Assembly: GCA_003513005.1 (NCBI GenBank)
Contig: DOTD01000030.1
Span: 1 to 64,000 of the forward strand
Length of the DNA stretch: 64,000 nucleotides
DNA from: Desulfotomaculum sp.
GTDB lineage: Bacteria; Bacillota; Desulfotomaculia; Desulfotomaculales; Nap2-2B
Reading direction: 5' to 3'
This document shows, one piece after another, positions 41,928 to 51,385 of the stretch. The number at the start of each line of letters is the position of its first letter. The stretch's first letter is position 1. Below the pieces are notes generated by a model that made no database searches, was not told the origin of the DNA, and saw only the letters and a program-made list of their open reading frames with translations. The position numbers and the translations under genes are program-made.

Positions 41928-43187
41928 TTACTTAATGAAACCGTGGTAACTTCGCATAAGCATCTGTGATTCAATTTGTTTCATTGTATCCAGCGCCACA
42001 CCTACAACGATAAGAAGCGCAGTCCCACCAAAATAAATGTTAGGAATACGAGTCGCCAATAAAACGAAGTTAGGTAAAATTGCTATTACAGCTAAAAATA
42101 CTGCGCCTACAAGGGTTATCTTGTGCATTACCTTACTTATATACTCGGCAGTAGGCCTGCCCGGGCGTATTCCGGGAATAAAACCGCCATATTTTTTTAT
42201 ATTTTCAGCCACATCCGAGGGATTCATAATCACCGTTGTATAGAAAAAAGTAAAGCCAATTACCAGCAGCGCATACATAATTGTGTGCGCAGCTGTTCCC
42301 CAATCAAAATAAGTCGAGTACCAGGCTGAAAACTTTTCGCCTGAAAACCATTGTACCAACTGTTGAGGAAACATCAATATAGACGATGCGAAGATTACAG
42401 GAATAACACCTGCCTGGTTTACCCTTAGTGGAATATGCGTGCTTTGGCCTCCGTAGACCCGTCTTCCAACTACACGTTTGGCATATTGAACAGGAAGTCT
42501 TCGCTGGCCCTCATTGATCATGACAATACCCGCTATTACCAGGATCCCAATAATAACGAGCAGGAGAAGGCTAAAATAACTTATTGTTCCTGCTTGTATG
42601 TATTCTACCGTCCTGACTATACCTGCAGGTACACGGGACACTATACCGGCAAAGATCAAAAGGGATATCCCGTTACCGATTCCTTTTTCTGTAATTTGCT
42701 CTCCTATCCACATTAAAAACGCTGTCCCGGCTGTTAAAGTCAATGAAACTAAAAGGTATTGATCCAGCGTTGGTCTTATAAAGGCGTTTTTAAGAGCTAT
42801 ACTCATACCAATTGCCTGTATAAAGGCCAGCACAACCGTCAAATAGCGGGTATACTGTGTTATTTTCCTGCGTCCTTCTTCGCCCTCCTTGGCTAAACGC
42901 TCAAGGTGAGGAATAACAACTGTGAGCAACTGCATAATAATTGAAGCGTTAATATAAGGGGTAATGCTCATAGCAAAAACAGAAAACTTTTTAAACGCGC
43001 CGCCTGAGATCACATCAAAGAATCCAAAAAGAGCGCCTTGCGAAACAAGATTTGAAAACACCTCTGTATTAACACCCGGAACCGGAACATGCGCTCCCAA
43101 CCTGAAGACAAATAACATAAGTATGGTAAAAAGCAGTTTCTGCCTCAGATCGCCTATTTTTAATGCGCCCATCAAGCTATTGATCAC
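41928..43187 (-). CDS. secY: preprotein translocase subunit SecY
   Basis: 419 residues with ten membrane helices, the channel subunit of the Sec translocase. GAHVPVPGVN, SALGIMPYINA-like SITPYINASIIMQL and PGIRPGRPTAEYI are typical. The start is a GTG with GAGGTGATC upstream, and it overlaps the rplO end by 11 bases. Confidence 0.97.
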   Translation of the reverse strand: MINSLMGALKIGDLRQKLLFTILMLFVFRLGAHVPVPGVNTEVFSNLVSQGALFGFFDVISGGAFKKFSVFAMSITPYINASIIMQLLTVVIPHLERLAKEGEEGRRKITQYTRYLTVVLAFIQAIGMSIALKNAFIRPTLDQYLLVSLTLTAGTAFLMWIGEQITEKGIGNGISLLIFAGIVSRVPAGIVRTVEYIQAGTISYFSLLLLVIIGILVIAGIVMINEGQRRLPVQYAKRVVGRRVYGGQSTHIPLRVNQAGVIPVIFASSILMFPQQLVQWFSGEKFSAWYSTYFDWGTAAHTIMYALLVIGFTFFYTTVIMNPSDVAENIKKYGGFIPGIRPGRPTAEYISKVMHKITLVGAVFLAVIAILPNFVLLATRIPNIYFGGTALLIVVGVALDTMKQIESQMLMRSYHGFIK

Positions 43188-43635
43188 TAGTGATCACCTC
43201 GACCTTACCGCCTGCGGCAATAATCTTTTCTGCGGCAGTTTTGCTGAAAAAGTGTGCTTGAACAGTCAGTGCTCTGGTCAACTCGCCCTGTCCGAGTATT
43301 TTTATGCCGTCACCTATTTTTTTTACTATCCGGGAGGACTTCAGTTCCATGGGCGAGACCAGGGTTCCATTTTCAAAACGATTCAAAACATCGACATTTA
43401 CACTCGTAATCCGCTTTTTAAAAGGAGCATTTGAAAAACCTCTTTTTGGCAGACGACGCTGTAAAGGCATCTGCCCACCTTCAAAGCCGGGACGAACTCC
43501 GCCACCGGAACGAGACTTTTGCCCTTTTGTACCTCTACCAGCCGTCTTGCCCTGGCCACTGCCAATACCTTGTCCTTTTCGGTTTTGTTTCCTCCTGGCG
43601 CCTGGAGCAGGTTGCAGTTCGTTCAGAAATACCAC
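43177..43635 (-). CDS. rplO: 50S ribosomal protein L15
   Basis: 152 residues with NELQPAPGARRKQNRKGQG and GQKSRSGGGVRPGFEGGQMPL, typical of L15. The start is a GTG with GGAGGTG eight bases upstream. It directly follows rpsE with no rpmD in between. Confidence 0.97.
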   Translation of the reverse strand: MVFLNELQPAPGARRKQNRKGQGIGSGQGKTAGRGTKGQKSRSGGGVRPGFEGGQMPLQRRLPKRGFSNAPFKKRITSVNVDVLNRFENGTLVSPMELKSSRIVKKIGDGIKILGQGELTRALTVQAHFFSKTAAEKIIAAGGKVEVITSDQ

Positions 43636-43732
43636 TATAACACCTCCCCACCACTAATACAAAAAACTATATTTTATCTTTATCCCATTGTTTAAGGGCT
43701 TTTTTTCAAAATTAGAAACCGCGTATAGTGTT

Positions 43733-44272
43733 TTATGTCGCTGTCGTGAAAGCGGCCTGTTCTCCATATCCTTTCCAATTAAGATCCTCTTGCTGCTTAC
43801 CACGCAATTGAGCCACTTCAGCAGGCGTTTTAAGTCCTTTCAAAGCCTTCACTGTAGCGTGAACTACATTGTTTGCGTTATTCGAACCTAAAGATTTGGT
43901 TAAAATGTCTCGAACACCGGCCAATTCCAAAATAGCCCGGACTGGTCCACCTGCAATGACTCCCGTCCCAGGCGCCGCGGGTTTTAGAAGCACTTTTCCC
44001 GCCCCGAAAATCCCTACTACCTCATGAGGAATAGTAGTACCAATGACAGGAACTTTAATCATATTTTTTTTGGCATCTTCAATCCCCTTGCGAATGGCCT
44101 CGGGAACCTCCCCAGCCTTGCCCAATCCTGCGCCTACATGACCATCGCTGTCACCAACAACAACAAGGGCTGAGAAGCTAAAACGACGGCCTCCTTTGAC
44201 AACCTTGGCAACACGGTTGACATAAACCACTTTCTCACTTAACTCCAGTTTATTGGCATCAATTCTTGACAC
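43733..44272 (-). CDS. rpsE: 30S ribosomal protein S5
   Basis: 179 residues with the S5 signature GGRRFSFSALVVVGD and GTGVIAGGPVRAILELAGV. S5 is part of the mRNA entry channel. The 97 bases after it contain no gene; rpmD is expected there. Confidence 0.97.
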   Translation of the reverse strand: MSRIDANKLELSEKVVYVNRVAKVVKGGRRFSFSALVVVGDSDGHVGAGLGKAGEVPEAIRKGIEDAKKNMIKVPVIGTTIPHEVVGIFGAGKVLLKPAAPGTGVIAGGPVRAILELAGVRDILTKSLGSNNANNVVHATVKALKGLKTPAEVAQLRGKQQEDLNWKGYGEQAAFTTAT

Positions 44273-44298
44273 CCATCCCCCTCCTTAATATTCAAATT

Positions 44299-44667
44299 TT
44301 AAAATTCCAAACCGCTTTCTCTTGCGGCTTCAGCTAGTGCCTTTATACGGCCATGATACAAATAACCGGCCCTGTCAAAGACTACTTTTTTTACTCCTGC
44401 CTGGATTGCTTTTTGAGCCACTAATTTTCCAACCGCGGCAGCGCCTGATGTATTCCCGCCGCTTTTTAAGTCATTCCTTAACTCAGGCGAAATAGATGAA
44501 ACAGAAATCATCGTCATCCCCTGGTCATCATCAATTATGTTGGCATATATATGATTCAGGCTGCGGAAAACATTAAGCCTCGGCCGGGAAGTGACGCCCT
44601 TTATTTTCCTGCGTACCCGCCATCTGCGTTCGCAGCGCAATTTCTCACGGCTGGTTTTTTTAATCAA
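44299..44667 (-). CDS. rplR: 50S ribosomal protein L18
   Basis: 122 residues with RPRLNVFRSLNHIYANIIDD and the C-terminal VFDRAGYLYHGRIKALAEAARESG, typical of L18, which binds 5S rRNA. Confidence 0.97.
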   Translation of the reverse strand: MIKKTSREKLRCERRWRVRRKIKGVTSRPRLNVFRSLNHIYANIIDDDQGMTMISVSSISPELRNDLKSGGNTSGAAAVGKLVAQKAIQAGVKKVVFDRAGYLYHGRIKALAEAARESGLEF

Positions 44668-44699
44668 TCTGCTTACCTCCTAATTCTTTGTTCAGGCGC

Positions 44700-45248
44700 T
44701 TACTTCTTTCCCTTGCCGCCAGCTTTACCGGCTTTTCTTCTAATTTTTTCTCCTTCGTATTTTATCCCTTTTGCTTTGTATGGTTCTGGTTCGCGAACGG
44801 CGCGAATCCTTGCCGCCAGGTTGCCGACCCTCTCTTTATCCATCCCTTTAACAATAACCCTGGCCGGCGCAGGAACATCTATTTCCAGCCCTTCCTCAGG
44901 AACTATTTCAACGGGGTGAGAATATCCCATCAATAGAACAAGTTTATTTCCCTGTTTGCTGGCCCGGTAACCGACACCAGTGAGCTCCAGGGTCTTTTCG
45001 AATCCGTTCGTTACACCTATGACCATATTATTTATCAAAGTGCGGGTTAGCCCATGTAAGGAACTATGCAGTTTTGAATCCGAAGGTCTTTCTACTAGAA
45101 GACGATCGCTTTCTTTGCGAATCACCATATCAGGATGAATATCCCTGACCAGCTGACCTTTTGGACCCTTCACGGAAACCCTGTTTTCAACGACCTGCAC
45201 ATCTACGGCTCCAGGCAACATTACAGGCTGTTTACCTATACGCGACAT
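44700..45248 (-). CDS. rplF: 50S ribosomal protein L6
   Basis: 182 residues starting MSRIGKQPVMLP, ending EPYKAKGIKYEGEKIRRKAGKAGGK, with the two-repeat L6 fold near the factor-binding site. Confidence 0.98.
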   Translation of the reverse strand: MSRIGKQPVMLPGAVDVQVVENRVSVKGPKGQLVRDIHPDMVIRKESDRLLVERPSDSKLHSSLHGLTRTLINNMVIGVTNGFEKTLELTGVGYRASKQGNKLVLLMGYSHPVEIVPEEGLEIDVPAPARVIVKGMDKERVGNLAARIRAVREPEPYKAKGIKYEGEKIRRKAGKAGGKGKK

Positions 45249-45273
45249 TTATATAATTTCACCTCCTTCAAGG

Positions 45274-45672
45274 CTACCAGACGTAGCAGATAACCTCCCC
45301 TCCTAAACCCAGCTTGCGCGCCTTTTTATCTGTCATAATACCCCGGGAAGTAGAGATAATTGCTATCCCCAACCCTCCCAACACACGTGGAATTGCATCT
45401 TTCCTTGCATAGACTCTTAATCCGGGTTTGCTAATCCTCTTAATTCCTGCAATTACCCTTTGCTTTTCAGGTCCGTATTTCATAAATACCCTTATAACAC
45501 CCTGTTTTCCATCATTAATAAATTCGAAATCCCTAATTAGGCCTTCTTCTTTTAAAATACCGGCAATAGCCTGTTTCACTCTCGAAGCAGGAGCTTCAAC
45601 TTTATCATGATATACTACATTAGCATTCTTAATCCGGATTAAAAAATCCGCCACGGGATCCGTCATCACCAT
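45274..45672 (-). CDS. rpsH: 30S ribosomal protein S8
   Basis: 132 residues starting MVMTDPVADFLIRIKNAN and containing STSRGIMTDKKARKLGLGGE. S8 binds 16S rRNA and in many bacteria represses the spc operon. Confidence 0.98.
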   Translation of the reverse strand: MVMTDPVADFLIRIKNANVVYHDKVEAPASRVKQAIAGILKEEGLIRDFEFINDGKQGVIRVFMKYGPEKQRVIAGIKRISKPGLRVYARKDAIPRVLGGLGIAIISTSRGIMTDKKARKLGLGGEVICYVW

Positions 45673-45689
45673 GAAAACCTGCCCCCTTT

Positions 45690-45875
45690 CTACCAGCTTG
45701 CCTTACGCACACCAGGAATTTCTCCTCTGTAAGACAACATTCTAAAACAAATTCTACAAATACCGAACCTGCGTATATAAGCACGGGGCCTACCACATAA
45801 CATGCATCTATTGTATTTGCGCACCTTGAACTTTGGTTCTAGCATGGCTTTATTAACTAAAGACTTTTTTGCCAT
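45690..45875 (-). CDS. rpsZ: 30S ribosomal protein S14 type Z
   Basis: 61 residues from MAKKSLVNKAML, the second of two adjacent ATGs and the better placed behind GGAGGGGA. It keeps the zinc motif CMLCGRP...CRICF typical of the short, zinc-binding S14. Confidence 0.97.
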   Translation of the reverse strand: MAKKSLVNKAMLEPKFKVRKYNRCMLCGRPRAYIRRFGICRICFRMLSYRGEIPGVRKASW

Positions 45876-45935
45876 CATTCCCCTCCTTATAATTGGGATT
45901 TATCACATGTTCGCTTTCCAAGCTTTTTACTTTTC

Positions 45936-46511
45936 TCAAGCAGAAGCAATGTCCATTTTTTGCCGGCCTGTAACTGTTTTAAAAGGCATCCCCATCAAGC
46001 CCAGGAAAACCCTTGCTTCTTCATCGCTTTTAGCTGTCGTAACAAAAATTATATCCATTCCTCTGATTTTTTCAATTTTGTCATATTCAATTTCTGGAAA
46101 GATTAGCTGTTCTTTAATGCCCAGGCTGTAATTTCCTCGCCCGTCAAACGAATCAGGGGAAACACCCCGGAAGTCTCTTACTCTGGGAAGCGCTATGCTA
46201 AATAACTTATCTACAAATTCATACATACGGTCCCCGCGCAAGGTCACCTTACAGCCTATCCTCATTCCTTGACGCAGTTTGAAAGCAGCAATTGATTTTT
46301 TAGCTTTTGTTACTACAGGCCGTTGCCCTGTAATAATCGCCAGGTCGCTTACTGCCGAATCCAAAGCTTTGCTATTTTGGATTGCGTCACTAACTCCCAT
46401 ATTGATCACTACTTTTTCTAACCTGGGCGCCTGCATTATGTTCGAATAACCGAACCTTTCAATCATTGCCTTTGTTACTTCGCCGCTATATTTATCCTTC
46501 AATCTTGGCAT
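45936..46511 (-). CDS. rplE: 50S ribosomal protein L5
   Basis: 191 residues starting MPRLKDKYSGEVTKAMIERFGY; contains KVTLRGDRMYEFVDKLFSIALPRVRDFRG-type L5 core. It binds 5S rRNA and the central protuberance. Confidence 0.98.
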   Translation of the reverse strand: MPRLKDKYSGEVTKAMIERFGYSNIMQAPRLEKVVINMGVSDAIQNSKALDSAVSDLAIITGQRPVVTKAKKSIAAFKLRQGMRIGCKVTLRGDRMYEFVDKLFSIALPRVRDFRGVSPDSFDGRGNYSLGIKEQLIFPEIEYDKIEKIRGMDIIFVTTAKSDEEARVFLGLMGMPFKTVTGRQKMDIASA

Positions 46512-46547
46512 TTAGATTATCCCCCTTGTTCCATTTCCCAAAGCCGG

Positions 46548-46868
46548 TTAACTGAAAGACTCTCCGCATTTTTTGCAGACACGAACTTTTTTCCCATCTT
46601 CCAGTATGGTCCGGGCGGGTCGTGTCGGTTTGTTGCATTTATTACAAACCAGCATAACATTTGAACAATGTATCGGGGCTTCCTTTTCCATAATTCCCCC
46701 TTGCGGCATGGACCGGGTAGGGCGCGAGTGGCGTTTGACTTTATTTACGCCTTCAACTATCACCCTGCTCTTCTTGGGTTCCACAGACAGCACTTTTCCC
46801 CGTTTGCCGGCATCTTTCCCTGTAATAATTAAAACATTATCTCCCTTACGCACATGAACTGGGGGCAT
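46548..46868 (-). CDS. rplX: 50S ribosomal protein L24
   Basis: 106 residues from MPPVHVRKGDNVLIITGKDAG, with a KOW domain. The ATG at 46868 sits seven bases after GGAGG, better than the GTG at 46874. The C-terminus has CNKCNKPTR...CKKCG, a four-cysteine knuckle. Confidence 0.97.
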   Translation of the reverse strand: MPPVHVRKGDNVLIITGKDAGKRGKVLSVEPKKSRVIVEGVNKVKRHSRPTRSMPQGGIMEKEAPIHCSNVMLVCNKCNKPTRPARTILEDGKKVRVCKKCGESFS

Positions 46869-46952
46869 TTTCACACCTCCTTTTTGTACTTCTCAAAAAA
46901 CTTTCTTTCTTTGAATTAAAATAATCTCTTATTAATCTTACTTTGTGTAACT

Positions 46953-47321
46953 TTAGATGACTTCAGGGGCCAGAGATACGATTTTCATAAAATCACGCTC
47001 TCTCAGTTCCCTGGCTACTGGACCAAAAATCCTTGTCCCTTTTGGACTTTTATCATCTTTGATAATCACGGCGGCATTTTCATCAAACTTTATATATGAG
47101 CCGTCTATACGCCTGACTTCCTTCTTTGTGCGCACAACAACAGCCTTTACAACATCACCTTTTTTTACCACACCACCAGGAGTGGCTTCTTTTACAGAAG
47201 CTACAATTTCGTCACCCAAACTGGCATAACGCCTTTTCGAGCCACCAAGAACCCTTATACACATTAGACGTCGTGCGCCAGTATTATCTGCCGCTTTCAG
47301 GATAGTCTGGACTTGAATCAA
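46953..47321 (-). CDS. rplN: 50S ribosomal protein L14
   Basis: 122 residues starting MIQVQTILKAADNTGARRL, typical of L14 at the subunit interface. Confidence 0.98.
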   Translation of the reverse strand: MIQVQTILKAADNTGARRLMCIRVLGGSKRRYASLGDEIVASVKEATPGGVVKKGDVVKAVVVRTKKEVRRIDGSYIKFDENAAVIIKDDKSPKGTRIFGPVARELRERDFMKIVSLAPEVI

Positions 47322-47340
47322 CTACGATCCCTCCCTGATA

Positions 47341-47601
47341 CTACACTTGCTCAGCTCTCTCCAACACTTCAACAACACGCCATCTTTTATCCTTGGATAA
47401 AGGACGGGTTTCCATTATACGGACTTTATCTCCAATCCGGCAAGTATTCTGCTCATCGTGCGCTTTAAACTTTCTTGTCTGCCGGATAGTTCGCTGATAT
47501 AGGGGATGCCTTACCAAAGTCTCTACGGCAACCACAATGGTCTTATCCATCTTATTGCTTACAACGCGCCCTATTCTGATTTTGCTTAAATTTCTAACCA
47601 A
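47341..47601 (-). CDS. rpsQ: 30S ribosomal protein S17
   Basis: 86 residues, an OB-fold protein with GRVVSNKMDKTIVVAVE and KFKAHDEQNTCRIGDKV, typical of S17. Confidence 0.97.
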   Translation of the reverse strand: MVRNLSKIRIGRVVSNKMDKTIVVAVETLVRHPLYQRTIRQTRKFKAHDEQNTCRIGDKVRIMETRPLSKDKRWRVVEVLERAEQV

Positions 47602-47631
47602 CCACCCTCACCCCCCTCGGATATGCTTTTT

Positions 47632-47835
47632 TTAAAAGGTTCGAATACCCAGTTCCCGTTCGCGAAGAACAGTTTTCAAGTGGGCAATGTTTCTGCGTAC
47701 TTCTTTTATCCTACTGGGATTATCAAGCTGGTTGGTGACCAGTTGAAATCTTAATTTAAACAGCTCGTCTTTGGTTTCTCCCAGCTTTTTAACCAATTCC
47801 TCATCGGTTAAATCCTGTAAATCCTTAATTTTCAT
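47632..47835 (-). CDS. rpmC: 50S ribosomal protein L29
   Basis: About 67 residues from MKIKDLQDLTDEELVKKL; a helical hairpin near the exit tunnel. A GTG at 47844 would add three residues. The gene overlaps the end of rplP. Confidence 0.95.
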   Translation of the reverse strand: MKIKDLQDLTDEELVKKLGETKDELFKLRFQLVTNQLDNPSRIKEVRRNIAHLKTVLRERELGIRTF

Positions 47836-48256
47836 TAACCTCACTTCCCTCCTCGCGCTTCACAAACCTAGTTTTAACGGGCAGTTTATGAGATGCCAGG
47901 CGCAAAGCCTCTTTTGCAGTCTCTTCATCTACTCCATCAACTTCAAAAAGCATTCTGCCAGGTTTAACAACCGCCACCCAGTACTCCGGTGTCCCCTTAC
48001 CGCTGCCCATCCTTGTTTCAGCAGGTTTAGTCGTAATCGGACGATCGGGGAAAATCCTGATCCACACTTTGCCGCCACGTTTCATATAACGGGTTAGCGC
48101 AATACGTGCAGCCTCGATCTGCCTGTTTGTTATCCAGAATGCTTCCAGTGACTGCAACCCGTAACTGCCAAACTGCACTTCGGCTCCTCTCATGGCCTTG
48201 CCTTTAGTACCAGGACGGTGCTGTTTACGATATTTGACCCTTTTGGGCATTAACAT
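47825..48256 (-). CDS. rplP: 50S ribosomal protein L16
   Basis: 143 residues starting MLMPKRVKYRKQHRPGTKGK, typical of L16 near the peptidyl-transferase centre. The start overlaps the rpsC stop. Confidence 0.98.
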   Translation of the reverse strand: MLMPKRVKYRKQHRPGTKGKAMRGAEVQFGSYGLQSLEAFWITNRQIEAARIALTRYMKRGGKVWIRIFPDRPITTKPAETRMGSGKGTPEYWVAVVKPGRMLFEVDGVDEETAKEALRLASHKLPVKTRFVKREEGSEVNEN

Positions 48257-48924
48257 CAGATATTAACCCCCTGAGCAGTGGCAGGCTTGTTTTTATGTGG
48301 CATTACCTCACCTTTGTAGATCCACACTTTAATACCAATTCTGCCATATGTAGTTTTAGCTTCACAAAAACCATAGTCTATATCAGCCCTTAATGTATGC
48401 AAAGGCACTTTCCCTTCACTGTACCACTCAGACCTTGCAATTTCCGCTCCGGCCAAACGTCCGCTGCAGGCCACCTTAATACCTTTAGCGCCCTGTTTCA
48501 TAGCTCTTAGGACGACTTGCTTCATAGCCCGCCTAAAGGCCGCCCTTTTTTCTATCTGGGCGGCGACATTCTCCGCTACCAACTGGGCATCTATTTCCGG
48601 CACTTTTATTTCAACAATGTTAACATGCACCTGTTTTCCTGTTTTTGTCTCCAATTCTTTACGTAAGACTTCAACTTCCGCCCCGCCGCGTCCTATCACT
48701 ATACCGGGCCTTGAAGCGTAAATACTTATTCTGATGCGGTTTGCCGCCCGTTCAATTAGCACACGCGAAACACCGGCAGTATATAGTTTCTCTTTAATAA
48801 ATTTTCTTACCTTGACATCTTCGTAAAGTATACTGGCAAAAACCTTTTTGTTAGCATACCATTTACCGTCCCAATCCCTGATAATCCCTAAACGCAAACC
48901 CTCGGGATGTACTTTCTGACCCAC
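48256..48924 (-). CDS. rpsC: 30S ribosomal protein S3
   Basis: 222 residues starting MGQKVHPEGLRLGIIRDWDGK, with a KH domain (RPGIVIGRGGAEVEVLRKELE), part of the mRNA entry tunnel. Confidence 0.98.
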   Translation of the reverse strand: MGQKVHPEGLRLGIIRDWDGKWYANKKVFASILYEDVKVRKFIKEKLYTAGVSRVLIERAANRIRISIYASRPGIVIGRGGAEVEVLRKELETKTGKQVHVNIVEIKVPEIDAQLVAENVAAQIEKRAAFRRAMKQVVLRAMKQGAKGIKVACSGRLAGAEIARSEWYSEGKVPLHTLRADIDYGFCEAKTTYGRIGIKVWIYKGEVMPHKNKPATAQGVNI

Positions 48925-48936
48925 AAAAAATCCTCC

Positions 48937-49278
48937 TTAAATAGAGTTCTTCTCCTTCACAACTACTGTTATATGACTGGTACGTTTACGGATGACGTTA
49001 GCGCGTCCATAAGCCCTGGGCCGGAAACGTTTAAGGGTTGGTCCCTGATCCACATAGGCTGCAAAGACAAACAAATCATCTTCATTCATCTCATAATTGT
49101 GCCCGGCATTTGCGGCGGCAGAACGAACAACCTTTGCCACCGGTACAGATGCGCGATTGGGAGTAAATTTCAGTATGGCCAGAGCCTCGTTAACATTCTT
49201 TCCTCTTATAAGGTTGATAACATCGCGGACTCTCACCGGAGAAATCCGTATATATTTAGCAACTGCTTTGGCTTCCAT
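48937..49278 (-). CDS. rplV: 50S ribosomal protein L22
   Basis: 113 residues with YIRISPVRVRDVINLIRGK and the C-terminal hook region RPRAYGRANVIRKRTSHITV, which lines the exit tunnel. Confidence 0.97.
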   Translation of the reverse strand: MEAKAVAKYIRISPVRVRDVINLIRGKNVNEALAILKFTPNRASVPVAKVVRSAAANAGHNYEMNEDDLFVFAAYVDQGPTLKRFRPRAYGRANVIRKRTSHITVVVKEKNSI

Positions 49279-49297
49279 ATAAAGTCTCCCCTAAAAG

Positions 49298-49582
49298 TTA
49301 TTTGAGTGCTGTAGATCGCTCTGTGTGAGCTCCATGGCCTCTGAAAAGACGGGTAGAAGCAAATTCTCCTAATTTATGTCCTACCATATCTTCGGTAACA
49401 TATACAGGTACATGCCTGCGGCCGTCATGAACAGCAATTGTATGACCGATCATCTGCGGAAATATTGTTGACCTTCTCGACCAGGTTTTGATTACTCTTT
49501 TTTCCCCTTTTACATTCATGCCCTCTACCTTGCCGAGCAGTTTAACATCGCAGTATGGCCCCTTTTTTAATGAACGTCCCAT
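49298..49582 (-). CDS. rpsS: 30S ribosomal protein S19
   Basis: 94 residues starting MGRSLKKGPYCDVKLL, with VHDGRRHVPVYVTEDMVGHKLGE-type S19 core. Confidence 0.98.
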   Translation of the reverse strand: MGRSLKKGPYCDVKLLGKVEGMNVKGEKRVIKTWSRRSTIFPQMIGHTIAVHDGRRHVPVYVTEDMVGHKLGEFASTRLFRGHGAHTERSTALK

Positions 49583-49622
49583 AATCCTGCACCCCCTTTT
49601 ACAGCTTTAGACACCTGAATAA

Positions 49623-50447
49623 TTATTTCGTTCTCCTTTTGACGATCAACCGGTCACTGGGCTTTTTCTTGCGCGTCCGCGCTCCTAATGCAGGTTTTCC
49701 CCAGGGAGTAACAGGGTTGCGACCGATGGGCGATCTGCCTTCACCGCCACCGTGGGGATGATCTACGGGATTCATAACTACTCCACGTACAGTAGGCCTC
49801 GTTCCCAACCAGCGCGATCGACCGGCTTTACCAATAACAATATTCTCATGCTCAATGTTACCAACCTGACCAATTGTAGCCCTGCAATCCCGCAAAACAA
49901 GACGCATTTCACCTGAAGGCAGACGAAGGTGAACATATCTTCCTTCCTTGGCCATCAACTGCGCTGATCCCCCTGCTGAACGGACCAACTGCCCGCCGCC
50001 GCCCGGATGCAGTTCAATATTATGAATAAGTGTGCCGAGCGGTATATCCTTTAAAGGCAGGGTATTTCCAACCTTTATATCTGCGTCAGGTCCGGAATAA
50101 ACAGTCATACCTACTTCAATGCCAAGAGGCGCCACGATATACCTTTTTTCCCCGTCTTTGTATTTCAGCAATGCAATTCTGGCTGCGCGGTTAGGATCGT
50201 ATTCAATAGTGGCAACCCTGGCCGGTATCCCATCCTTATTTCTCTTAAAGTCAATAATCCTGTACATCTTCTTGTGGCCGCCGCCGCGATGCCGCACAGT
50301 TATTTTTCCAAAAACGTTTCGGCCGGAAATTCTCTTAAGGGGCTTTAATAGAGATTTTTCAGGTTTATCAGTGGTTATTTCTGAAAAAGCGGAAACGGTA
50401 ACAAACCTTTGCCCCGGTGACGTCGGTCTAAATTTTTTAACTGCCAC
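49623..50447 (-). CDS. rplB: 50S ribosomal protein L2
   Basis: 274 residues with the C-terminal signature VRGVVMNPVDHPHGGGEGR that contacts the peptidyl-transferase region, and VRHRGGGHKK near residue 60. Confidence 0.98.
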   Translation of the reverse strand: MAVKKFRPTSPGQRFVTVSAFSEITTDKPEKSLLKPLKRISGRNVFGKITVRHRGGGHKKMYRIIDFKRNKDGIPARVATIEYDPNRAARIALLKYKDGEKRYIVAPLGIEVGMTVYSGPDADIKVGNTLPLKDIPLGTLIHNIELHPGGGGQLVRSAGGSAQLMAKEGRYVHLRLPSGEMRLVLRDCRATIGQVGNIEHENIVIGKAGRSRWLGTRPTVRGVVMNPVDHPHGGGEGRSPIGRNPVTPWGKPALGARTRKKKPSDRLIVKRRTK

Positions 50448-50467
50448 TTATGTTCTACCCCTTTTGA

Positions 50468-50749
50468 TCAACTAAAGATCTCAATTTTATCCCCTTCTTT
50501 AAGGGTTACAATAGCTTTCTTGCGATCAGGCCTATGACCTGGAATATTTCGTACTCTAACCGGTTTTCCCTTAACATTAATAGTATTAACCTTAAGCACT
50601 TTTACTTTAAAGAGTTCTTCAACCGCTTTTTTTATTTCAATTTTGTTTGCCGCCGTGTCAACAGCAAAAGTATACTTGCTCTGCTCGGCCAGGGAGTAAC
50701 TCTTTTCTGTAACTAAAGGCCACTTAATAATATCACGCGCGTTCTTCAT
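50468..50749 (-). CDS. rplW: 50S ribosomal protein L23
   Basis: 93 residues with KWPLVTEKSYSLAEQ and NKIEIKKAVEELFKVKVLKV, typical of L23, the docking site for trigger factor and SRP at the tunnel exit. Confidence 0.97.
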   Translation of the reverse strand: MKNARDIIKWPLVTEKSYSLAEQSKYTFAVDTAANKIEIKKAVEELFKVKVLKVNTINVKGKPVRVRNIPGHRPDRKKAIVTLKEGDKIEIFS

Positions 50750-51371
50750 TCAAGAGCGCCTCCTCAATCCCGGCAAGGGCATCTTTAGTAACAACCAGTG
50801 TTTCATAAACCAGAAGATCATATATGTTCAAACCTTCTATGGTTACCGTTTTAATATCAGAAATATTACGGGCAGACTTATATACGTTTTCATCCTTTGA
50901 AACAGTAACCAGAAGGACCCCACCCGATATTTTAAGATTATCCAGAATATTAATTATGTCCTTTGTCCGGGGTTTTTCTAATTTTAGTTCTTCAATTACG
51001 ATCATTTTATCTTCCATAACCTTTGAAGAAAGTACGGATTTCAAAGCTAACCGGCGCACTTTCCTGGGAAGGGTGTAGCTATAGTCACGAGGGTGCGGGC
51101 CAAAAACTATACCCCCACCACGCCAAATAGGTGAACGTATACTACCGTGTCTCGCTCTTCCGGTGCCTTTCTGCCGCCAGGGCTTCCGCCCCCCTCCATT
51201 AACCTCACCGCGTGTTTTTGTATCACTTGTGCCGCTTCTGCCGCCTGCCAGATACTTGATTACGGCATCATACACAGCTGTACTATTAACAGGAGCGCCA
51301 AACACCTGGTTACTTAGATTAAGTTTTCCCAGTAAATTGCCGTTAACATTGTACATTGAAACTTCGGGCAT
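50733..51371 (-). CDS. rplD: 50S ribosomal protein L4
   Basis: 212 residues with RGEVNGGGRKPWRQKGTGRAR and GGGIVFGPHPRDYSY, the extended loop that reaches the exit tunnel. The 3' end overlaps rplW by 17 bases. Confidence 0.98.
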   Translation of the reverse strand: MPEVSMYNVNGNLLGKLNLSNQVFGAPVNSTAVYDAVIKYLAGGRSGTSDTKTRGEVNGGGRKPWRQKGTGRARHGSIRSPIWRGGGIVFGPHPRDYSYTLPRKVRRLALKSVLSSKVMEDKMIVIEELKLEKPRTKDIINILDNLKISGGVLLVTVSKDENVYKSARNISDIKTVTIEGLNIYDLLVYETLVVTKDALAGIEEALLNEERA

Positions 51372-51385
51372 TAAATTACCCCTCC

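Noticed and set aside
43636..43732. Remnant of rpmD
   Set aside because: Short frames here (such as KKALKQWDK) show no L30 features; treated as empty.
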